Assembly: GCA_900539175.1 (NCBI GenBank)
Contig: UQAW01000059.1
Location: 1-25,439 of the forward strand
DNA: 25,439 nucleotides
Source of the DNA: an uncultured Lachnospiraceae bacterium
Lineage (GTDB): Bacteria > Bacillota > Clostridia > Lachnospirales > Lachnospiraceae
Reading direction: 5' to 3'
Positions within the stretch are counted from its first letter, which is position 1. Each line of letters starts with the position of its first letter. Below the pieces are notes generated by a model. That model was not told where the DNA came from. It saw nothing but the letters and a program-made list of their open reading frames with translations, and ran no database searches. Below are positions 1 to 6,496 of this stretch, in pieces. Position numbers and translations under genes: made by a program.

Positions 1-3000
1 TACGTCTGTCCGCTCACAACCGGTGCGAATTTAAATTTCTGCGCATCCGAGGAAGTATCCTTCCGTGCCAGGCAGAGTGTGGTATGTCCTGCCGAATTCA
101 GCGGGCCTCTCGCCAGCACCAGCTCCGGAACAATTTCCGCAACGCACAGCGGATGAAAATAATAATAACCATCTCCCGCGCTCTCCAGATAAAACTGCTG
201 CGGTCTGCGCCCGCTGTGGTAATAACTGCGCGCCTTTGTTCCTTCCGTTTTTCCTCCATCTGTAATATCCAGATACTGGCCGCTGTGGCGCACGCGGAAA
301 GAAAAGATCTTTCCGTCGACCGGAGCATCGGAGATTGTCTCCCCGGGAGCTTCTGCCGGTTCGAAATACCACTTCTGGTTGGCATATTCATCATGGAGCG
401 TATAATTCAGTACCGGATGGCCGTTCGCGGTATTGCTTCCCACATTGGTCATTCCTTTTTTATTCTTTGTTGCCTTACAGCTGATATGGTAAGCGTTGTT
501 TTCCATCGGATGGATCTGCCAGGACTGCGCATCCGTCTGGTTTTTCACGGTCACCTGGACGACTGCCTTATCAGTGTCCGAAGCCGCCCTCAGATCCAGA
601 CTCAGATGCTGTGCATGCTGGGGAACCAGCCGGTACTGACCGTTGTTGTTCTGCAAAAGCTTCCACTTCTGTGACGCGATTCCGGAGAATTCCTGGAGTA
701 CGACCGGAATATCATTCCCTGTTCCCGCATCTTTCACTGTGAGGTAATTTCCTGACATTTTCTCCCGGATGTAGTAAGTCCTTCCGGCGGTCACCGCACA
801 GTTTCTTCTTCCGCCCTGGACATTCAGCGCATACGGGCTGCCTGCAGCGTCATATCCAAACTGGTACCGGATACCTTCGGAGCTTTTCGCCGCATCAATA
901 TGCTGCTTGTCGTCATAAGCATACTCAAAGGAAGTTCCGTCAATTGCACTCATTTTTGTGATATTACTGTTCTTATCGCTGGAAAAATGTCCCTTCTCTG
1001 CTGCACTTTTTGCACTGACCAGATTTCCGTCATCATCATATACATAACTTTCGCCGTCTTCACGGGTCAGCTGGATTCCATCGAAAAGAACCGGATTCAC
1101 CTGATCATAGAAGAACAGATAGATATCAATGGATTTATAACTCTTTACTGTTCCTGTATCATCATCTGCCGTACTAAACACGCCGCTGACAAACTGCCAT
1201 TGCTCAATATTCTGGTTAAACGGGAAATAGTGCCACTTTACACTGCCGTCCTCATAAAGGACTGCTGCCCCCAGTCTGAACGGTTTGTCCGGAATACCTG
1301 CGCCCTTTGCCCATCCGCTGAGCGTATAGATATCGCCCTCTGACCGGCTGATATTCACCCGCTGGCTGATATCCTGATTCTTGCCGATACTGCCGGAAAT
1401 TTTTGCGCAGGTCTGTCGGTCACTTGTCATTTCATATTTTGCTGCTGTTCCCGTCTCAGAATAACGCCATGCCGTGGGCGCACCGTTCTCAAATTGACAG
1501 AATCCCGGGTTCTCGATCATATTCAGTTTATTGGCAACATTGCCTGCCTCCAGCTGCAGACCGGAAAAATACGCCTTTCCTGTCATTCCTTCCACAGCGC
1601 CTAACACCGTAATTGTCTGTTTTCCGCTCAATTGGAAGGTTACACACAGACGCTCCCAGCCGCCGCCTATTGCTTCATCTGTTTTTGCCGTAAGAACCTG
1701 ACTCTTTGCCAAAACACCTTGGTCTGCCTTCAAAATCTGCAGGCTGACCCCGTTTCCGCCGGATGCCTCTCCGGACAACTCTCCGGTCTTAACATAAGCG
1801 GAGAATGTGTACACGCCTTTCTCCAATTCCACATTCTGTGAAATTCCGCACTTCTGCTCTGACTGTCTGTTCTCAACACACGCGGCGTTAATCCCGAGTT
1901 CTTTATTTCCTTTTGCTTCTGCATAGACACTATAAGCGCTGTCGGATGACGCCCCGGGATATGCCGACCAGCCGTCCCCCGGTACGCGGCCGGAATTCAG
2001 ACATGGATTTTTCAGCAGGCCATAAACGGTCTTCTGGGTGGAACCGGATTTGCTCAGTTTGTGATTCTTCATTCCCTCGGAATAATACTGATAACTGTTC
2101 GCAAAACCGTCATCATCTATTACATCGGACGGACGTCCCATATGATCAAAATGGTATGTCATCTTCCGGTTATCGGCAGTTGCTTCAATATCGCCGTCCA
2201 GTCCTGCTTCCTCAAAAACTGTCGTATTTCCATTCTGATAAGAGATCTTCAGTACCTGTCCGACAGCCCCCTGGGCGCCGTTCAAGCCACTGTCATCTCC
2301 CCGTTCCAGAATCTTGCTTACCCTCGGCACCTGAAAATCATTGGTCAATGTGTATTCGACTTTATAATTGTCCACATTTCGGATTGCCAGCAATTGGTGA
2401 GCTTCCCCGTTCTGGAAAAACTTTGATACGTTTCCGTCAGGATATGTCACCTTCTGCAGATCTCCAACAACATCATAATCAAAGGTTATTTTTCTTCCCG
2501 CTTCATCAATGATTTCTGTCAGGCGATCCCCTGCCTCATTATAATTCAGCTCCAGGCATGCGCCTGTCCCGTCTTTGATTTTACGCAGCTGATTGCTTTT
2601 TCCGTAAGATGTCGCCGGACTGTAGTGGTACGTCTGCTTGTTGCCGTCCGGATCTTTGATCTCTCTTAAATAATGATCCTGAGCGAACGTATATCTCATC
2701 TTATCCTTTGTCTCCATGATACTCCAGAACTCAAAACTTCCGCCGCCGGGCTGGACGATGGTAAGCCCAAGTCCATCCTCATCCTTCAGCTTATCTCCAT
2801 CTTCTTTATCCTTATAGAAATAATGCTTTGTCCCGTCCTCATCAATATAAACGTATGGATAATCACTGATTCCGGTTTCCTTCAGCTCCTGCATCGCGCT
2901 CAGTCTCCAGCCGTAACCGCTGAACCCTTCTGTACCTGCCTCGCTCAGGTTATATACGTGGCTGATACTGGCCGGAAGGATGCTTCCGCTTGTCTGGGCA

Positions 3001-4673
3001 TCCGGATGAATCCAGACGATATTTCCTGTATAGTCATTGGTATAACCGCAGCCGGCACGTCCCGCAGGCTGTTCATGGTAGCTCTGGTAATCCTCAAGAC
3101 CGCTGACATTGCGGTAATAGATCACACCGCAGGGATACTGGGAAGCCGTAATCTGATAACCGCCGCTTGACGGATAATCCGATGCGATAAATCTTGCGTA
3201 TGCACGGTTCGCCAGTGTGGTGGTTGCTTCCTCCTGGGATCGGATTAAAATTCCTTTGTTTGCATCCACACCGCCGTCATACCATTTTCTCATCAGTTTC
3301 GTGATATCGAAGGCAACCGGCGTGATGGTGATCTGGTTTCCGGAAAGTACCTCTTTAACCTCCTTGTAATCCAGTGCCTCTGACGCATGAGCCGGCTGAT
3401 TGCTCCAGTTTACACTTTTCTGGTTCCAGCTTCCTGTTACTTCATGTGCAAGGATTGGAATCTTGCTGATTCCATAGGTGGAGTATCCATACTGCCAGAG
3501 ATACATTTTGGCCGCATAGACAATACAGCCGTTGCCGAGCTTCGGCAGATTTTTGAATTTCAGCAATGCCCGGCTCTGTCCATATTCATTACTCTGACCA
3601 ACGACAAAGCTTCCGTTCCCATAAACTGCACTCTGGTTTTTCTGACAGATAAAGGTATCCTCAATATTTTTGGTATCCTTACTTGTCTCTGTCATCGGGT
3701 CAATGACAACCGGGTAGACACGTTCCTCTGACTGCAGCCAGGTCTGATCCGGTACGACCGTAACCTGTGTACGGTTTTCCAGACGCACGGTCTCAAAATG
3801 AACATCCTCGCTTTTGCTTCCTGCCGCATCGTACATAAACGGTTTCACAAGCTCATAGACGCAAGTGTCCGGATCCGGTTCTCCTTCTCCCGGAAGCTCC
3901 TGATAGAGTCCAAGACTTCCGTCTGCGTTTTCTTTCAGAGACAACCCTTCATGGCAGATCGTAAATGTCAGCGGTATCTGTGCCGCTTCCTGGGATTTCA
4001 GACGGATATCTTCTTTGATCCGTTCCCCCTGAATCTGATAATGTAAGTCGACATCGGCAAGAATATCCTCATAGATTCCTTCCCCGTTCAGATGCAAAAC
4101 TTCCATAAGGCGGCGGATTTCCTCTTCCTGTGTTTCCTCCTCCGAAGCAGATGCTTCGCTGCTTTCCGTAGGCACAGCTGACGGCTCTGCCGCAGTTTCC
4201 TCATTCACTCCTGTGAATGCGGTGGTACTTTCCGGGATACTTTCCGCAGTCATTTCTTCTGGATGATCGCTCTCCTCTTCCTGGCCCAGCACCCGGAAAT
4301 CTTTCGGCTGCCTTGTGATGACCGCCGCAGTATTCTTATTTCCGGCAGCTTTTTTCCTGCTGCTTTCTTCCTGTCCGGCTCCAAATCCCCAGCTGATCCT
4401 GCATCCGTCTTTCTCGATGGTAACCAGGTCTTCTTCCTGCGGACTTTTTGCAAACTGTACTTTTAATGCAGAAGCCTGATTCTGATACGTGCCTTTCCCA
4501 TCTTTCTCCTGATAGTTCAGACGGTTGTCAATTTCTTTCCACACTCCGTCTTCTTCAAAATGTACCGGCATAGGATAGACGGCTGCCGCCATTCCTTTCT
4601 TTTCCATCTGGAAATGTTTGATACACCGGTCTCTTTTTTCCAATACTTCCTGTAAAATCTTTTCTCGATTCAT
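1..4673 (-). CDS. RHS/YD-repeat protein with DNRLRE, jelly-roll and ricin-type lectin domains (3' end outside window)
   Basis: This frame is open from the ATG at 4673 to the window edge, about 1557 codons, so the C-terminus is missing. An AAAGGAG site lies just upstream of the ATG. There is no signal peptide; the N-terminus is charged and continues into an acidic, Ser/Thr-rich stretch (about residues 140-195). Next come a DNRLRE-type fibre domain (about 310-500), YD/RHS repeats (about 540-890, with motifs such as FDYDVVGDLQKVTYPDGN), two carbohydrate-binding-like jelly rolls (about 893-1195, each opening with an NP-G/C-F/L motif), more YD repeats (1195-1280), and two ricin-B-like lectin domains with QKW and QSW motifs (about 1286 onward). 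In this family the RHS shell usually encloses a variable C-terminal toxin; whether one exists here cannot be seen. It lies 18 bases after a holin gene, suggesting holin-assisted release. The role is inferred; the family assignment is firm. Confidence 0.9.
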   Translation of the reverse strand, partial: MNREKILQEVLEKRDRCIKHFQMEKKGMAAAVYPMPVHFEEDGVWKEIDNRLNYQEKDGKGTYQNQASALKVQFAKSPQEEDLVTIEKDGCRISWGFGAGQEESSRKKAAGNKNTAAVITRQPKDFRVLGQEEESDHPEEMTAESIPESTTAFTGVNEETAAEPSAVPTESSEASASEEETQEEEIRRLMEVLHLNGEGIYEDILADVDLHYQIQGERIKEDIRLKSQEAAQIPLTFTICHEGLSLKENADGSLGLYQELPGEGEPDPDTCVYELVKPFMYDAAGSKSEDVHFETVRLENRTQVTVVPDQTWLQSEERVYPVVIDPMTETSKDTKNIEDTFICQKNQSAVYGNGSFVVGQSNEYGQSRALLKFKNLPKLGNGCIVYAAKMYLWQYGYSTYGISKIPILAHEVTGSWNQKSVNWSNQPAHASEALDYKEVKEVLSGNQITITPVAFDITKLMRKWYDGGVDANKGILIRSQEEATTTLANRAYARFIASDYPSSGGYQITASQYPCGVIYYRNVSGLEDYQSYHEQPAGRAGCGYTNDYTGNIVWIHPDAQTSGSILPASISHVYNLSEAGTEGFSGYGWRLSAMQELKETGISDYPYVYIDEDGTKHYFYKDKEDGDKLKDEDGLGLTIVQPGGGSFEFWSIMETKDKMRYTFAQDHYLREIKDPDGNKQTYHYSPATSYGKSNQLRKIKDGTGACLELNYNEAGDRLTEIIDEAGRKITFDYDVVGDLQKVTYPDGNVSKFFQNGEAHQLLAIRNVDNYKVEYTLTNDFQVPRVSKILERGDDSGLNGAQGAVGQVLKISYQNGNTTVFEEAGLDGDIEATADNRKMTYHFDHMGRPSDVIDDDGFANSYQYYSEGMKNHKLSKSGSTQKTVYGLLKNPCLNSGRVPGDGWSAYPGASSDSAYSVYAEAKGNKELGINAACVENRQSEQKCGISQNVELEKGVYTFSAYVKTGELSGEASGGNGVSLQILKADQGVLAKSQVLTAKTDEAIGGGWERLCVTFQLSGKQTITVLGAVEGMTGKAYFSGLQLEAGNVANKLNMIENPGFCQFENGAPTAWRYSETGTAAKYEMTSDRQTCAKISGSIGKNQDISQRVNISRSEGDIYTLSGWAKGAGIPDKPFRLGAAVLYEDGSVKWHYFPFNQNIEQWQFVSGVFSTADDDTGTVKSYKSIDIYLFFYDQVNPVLFDGIQLTREDGESYVYDDDGNLVSAKSAAEKGHFSSDKNSNITKMSAIDGTSFEYAYDDKQHIDAAKSSEGIRYQFGYDAAGSPYALNVQGGRRNCAVTAGRTYYIREKMSGNYLTVKDAGTGNDIPVVLQEFSGIASQKWKLLQNNNGQYRLVPQHAQHLSLDLRAASDTDKAVVQVTVKNQTDAQSWQIHPMENNAYHISCKATKNKKGMTNVGSNTANGHPVLNYTLHDEYANQKWYFEPAEAPGETISDAPVDGKIFSFRVRHSGQYLDITDGGKTEGTKARSYYHSGRRPQQFYLESAGDGYYYFHPLCVAEIVPELVLARGPLNSAGHTTLCLARKDTSSDAQKFKFAPVVSGQT

Positions 4674-4691
4674 ATTCTTTCATTCTCCTTT

Positions 4692-5123
4692 TTATTTGGT
4701 AGGTTTCATTGTTTTCTGTTCTTTTTCTGTCAACAGCTCCACGGCCGCTGTCAGCCCTTTGGGAAGGGGAATTCCCATCAATCCCGCATTTTCCATGATG
4801 GACAGCAATTCATTCAATGCGAATCCGATTGTGACTGCATCCCGGATGTAGGTAGTCGAAAGCATCAGATCCAGCCTCGCCGCTGTCAGAACAAACAGCA
4901 GCATCATGGATTTTCTGCATAATCCTTTAAATCCCGCTTTGGATTCCAGGCCTCCGTTTTTCGTTTTCTTACTGCGCCGGAAAACCCCTGCCACGATAAT
5001 TCCGGATATGTAATCAATCCCCATAAACAGTACAAGCGTCGTAAGTCCTGCATTCCAGCCGCCGAATAACATTGCCGCGGCACTTGCCGCCATCCCGGAA
5101 ATTGTGCAGACGATTGTTTTCAT
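4692..5123 (-). CDS. Phage-type holin (holin 4 / TcdE-like family)
   Basis: This is a 143-residue integral membrane protein. Hydrophobic segments lie at about residues 5-20, 26-46 and 72-100, separated by a basic loop (RRSKKTKNGG), with a charged tail. The loop sequence GIDYISGIIVAGV followed by KGLCRK is typical of the phage/toxin-secretion holin family that includes TcdE of Clostridioides difficile. The ATG follows a strong GGAGGTGA site. It is the first gene of a two-gene unit with the RHS protein, which lacks a signal peptide, so the holin may form the exit pore. No endolysin is visible in the window, which argues against a complete phage lysis cassette. The minus-strand promoter at 5331-5359 would give a leader of about 200 bases. 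Confidence 0.85.
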   Translation of the reverse strand: MKTIVCTISGMAASAAAMLFGGWNAGLTTLVLFMGIDYISGIIVAGVFRRSKKTKNGGLESKAGFKGLCRKSMMLLFVLTAARLDLMLSTTYIRDAVTIGFALNELLSIMENAGLMGIPLPKGLTAAVELLTEKEQKTMKPTK

Positions 5124-5251
5124 GTTTTTCTCACCTCCATGTCTTTCAAAACCAGTTTTTTGTTAACGGTACGTTTTCTCGAGATTTCTGCACCAGCATT
5201 ACCTCACCAGCAAACAGACATCGCCATTCCTGAAAATCCATTGCTTCTCTC

Positions 5252-5280
5252 TTGACATTCCCCTTTTCGAATGGTATATT
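5252..5280 (+). promoter_or_regulatory. Consensus-like sigma-A promoter, plus strand
   Basis: TTGACA (5252-5257) and TATATT (5275-5280) are separated by exactly 17 bases. A transcript would start near 5287, on the LexA-like box, and could run into the XRE gene at 5501 or act antisense to the holin leader. Seen in sequence; activity is inferred. Confidence 0.5.
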
Positions 5281-5288
5281 TTAGTTAT

Positions 5289-5302
5289 CGAACGGGTGTT
5301 TG
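5289..5302. promoter_or_regulatory. LexA/SOS-box-like operator
   Basis: CGAACGGGTGTTTG fits the Gram-positive SOS core GAAC-N4-GTTY. It lies at the expected start site of the plus-strand promoter at 5252-5280 and just inside the transcript of the holin promoter. A single chance match cannot be excluded. Confidence 0.45.
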
Positions 5303-5306
5303 TTTG

Positions 5307-5436
5307 CTGAATTCCGTAATCCTTGCTTGTATAATACTCGGTATTCCGCATATTGTCAAGCATATTTTACGGATTTCCGCAAATTTATTTATTTTTCTTT
5401 CTGCAATCTGTTTACTTTTCTCGGATTTTCGCATAT
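5307..5436. promoter_or_regulatory. Array of four CGGAnnTCCG-like dyads, probable repressor operators
   Basis: Related sites start at 5307 (CTGAATTCCG), 5339 (CGGTATTCCG), 5370 (CGGATTTCCG, perfect dyad) and 5422 (CGGATTTTCG). The last three continue as GCATAT or GCAAAT. Spacings of 32, 31 and 52 bases are close to 3, 3 and 5 helical turns, placing all sites on one face. The 5339 site fills the spacer of the holin promoter and the 5422 site overlaps the -10 box of the XRE promoter. The natural candidate ligand is the adjacent XRE protein; this is inference. Confidence 0.6.
5331..5359 (-). promoter_or_regulatory. Sigma-A promoter for the holin-RHS operon
   Basis: On the minus strand TTGACA (5359-5354) and TATTAT (5336-5331) are 17 bases apart. 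It is the best minus-strand promoter upstream of the holin gene, and its spacer contains one of the CGGAnnTCCG-like dyads. Confidence 0.65.
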
Positions 5437-5439
5437 AAT
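5411..5439 (+). promoter_or_regulatory. Sigma-A promoter for the XRE-ImmA operon
   Basis: TTTACT (5411-5416), a 17-base spacer and a perfect TATAAT (5434-5439). The -10 box overlaps the last CGGAnnTCCG-like dyad and is followed six bases later by an inverted repeat at 5446-5469. Confidence 0.65.
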
Positions 5440-5445
5440 GAAGTT

Positions 5446-5469
5446 GGGTTCAAAAGGTATTTTGCTCCC
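5446..5469. repeat. Inverted repeat GGGTTCAAAA-ggta-TTTTGCTCCC, copy 1
   Basis: Ten-base arms with two mismatches flank the loop GGTA, just downstream of the XRE-gene -10 box. A close relative occurs at 25391-25414, also just after a TATAAT. It could be an operator or a small dispersed element. Confidence 0.5.
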
Positions 5470-5500
5470 GCAATCAAAAAAAGAATGCGAGGAATCATAG

Positions 5501-5842
5501 ATGGAAAAGGCATCTGTTTTAGAACGTTTGATCAAGGAGAAGGGATATTCTGTCCGCTCTTTTGCACAGAAGTGCGAAATTCCGGAAAGCACGGTATATA
5601 CGATCCTGAAAAAAGGAGTCGGACGTGCCAGTGTGAATAATGTAAGCCTGCTTTGCAGGAATCTTGGAATTACGATTGAAGATCTGGAAGAGATGGCAAA
5701 GGGCAGCCAAAAAGAAGTATCCGCACCTTCCTATGAAGACGTGGAACAGTTGATTGCCCGCAATGGAAAAGAATTTTCCATAGAACAGAAAATGCAGTTG
5801 ATTAAACTCCTGTCCGAATTTCACAAGACAGAGGAGCATTGA
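5501..5842 (+). CDS. XRE-family helix-turn-helix transcriptional regulator
   Basis: This 113-residue protein has an N-terminal Cro/C1-type helix-turn-helix at about residues 3-65. The recognition-helix region reads IPESTVYTILKKG and ends in GITIEDLEEMA, as is usual for this family. A short acidic C-terminal helix could mediate dimerisation. GAGGAA upstream supports the ATG. It is divergent from holin-RHS and six bases ahead of the zinc peptidase. In phage and ICE systems such as ImmR/ImmA of ICEBs1, the peptidase cleaves the partner repressor. The dyads at 5307-5436 are its likely operators, implying repression of both directions. Target genes are inferred. Confidence 0.9.
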   Translation: MEKASVLERLIKEKGYSVRSFAQKCEIPESTVYTILKKGVGRASVNNVSLLCRNLGITIEDLEEMAKGSQKEVSAPSYEDVEQLIARNGKEFSIEQKMQLIKLLSEFHKTEEH

Positions 5843-5848
5843 TTTCGA

Positions 5849-6403
5849 TTGGAATATTATGAGATTCAGAACCATATTTTAGAAGTATTTACAGAATGTA
5901 ACGTGGATTCTTTTCCGATAGACTGTCGGAAACTATTGGAACATTATGGATATTCAATCTATACCTATCAGGAACTTTCCCGGAGGAGCAGACGCTTATA
6001 TGACATCTGCTGTTCCTTTTCAAAGGATGCTTTCCGGGCAGGTTCAGAGAGAATTGTTGCATATAACAATGCGATGCCCAAAGCCCGCGTGAGGTTTTCT
6101 CTGGCACACGAACTTGGACATCATGTATTAAAACATCAGGGGAACTCCCGCAGAAATGAGATCGAAGCCAATTACTTCGCCGGACATCTGCTTGCCCCCA
6201 GAGTAATCATCTACTATTCCGGCTGCCAAAATTCATCGGATATTGCCCATACATTTCTGATTTCCAAAGAAGCGGCCTCCATTGCATGGGAAGATTACTG
6301 CCGCTGGTACCGCTATTTCTGCGCCTGCAATAAACATCTTACCAATCTGGAGTACAGGATGTACGCCCACTTCTGGCAAAAGAGTGATGATCCATTTATT
6401 TAG
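5849..6403 (+). CDS. ImmA/IrrE-type zinc metallopeptidase
   Basis: This 184-residue protein has the zinc-binding motif HELGHHVLKH at about residues 87-96, followed by EIEANYFAGHLLAP, which carries the third zinc ligand region typical of the ImmA/IrrE family. The start is TTG at 5849, seven bases after the regulator's stop codon; GAGGAG at 5831-5836 is the likely ribosome site, though its 12-base spacing is long. Family members act in the cytoplasm, cleaving an XRE repressor after a stress signal. The cysteine-rich C-terminal third (about residues 120-160) is less conserved and may sense the signal. The target is inferred to be the neighbouring regulator. Confidence 0.9.
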   Translation: MEYYEIQNHILEVFTECNVDSFPIDCRKLLEHYGYSIYTYQELSRRSRRLYDICCSFSKDAFRAGSERIVAYNNAMPKARVRFSLAHELGHHVLKHQGNSRRNEIEANYFAGHLLAPRVIIYYSGCQNSSDIAHTFLISKEAASIAWEDYCRWYRYFCACNKHLTNLEYRMYAHFWQKSDDPFI

Positions 6404-6496
6404 AATGCAAAGACCTGAAACCTCCGAAGCGTGTCTGAAGCCTGCTCTCTGCAGGATGTGCGTTCCAGTTTATGAAAAAAAAGGAAAAGGCTGGAG
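6404..6496. other. Convergent intergenic gap without a convincing terminator
   Basis: The end of the peptidase gene and the end of the minus-strand B12 operon face each other here. A CCTGC-N5-GCAGG hairpin (6441-6455) lacks an adjacent T-run in either direction. On the minus strand a weak GGAG/CTCC stem is followed by a T-rich stretch. Confidence 0.5.

Noticed and set aside
84..674. Plus-strand open frames opposite the RHS gene
   Set aside because: They lie wholly inside a continuous minus-strand coding frame with clear domains, and lack recognisable motifs.
5389..5592. Small minus-strand open frame in the regulatory gap
   Set aside because: It overlaps the XRE start and promoter and is made of the inverted repeat; no ribosome site.
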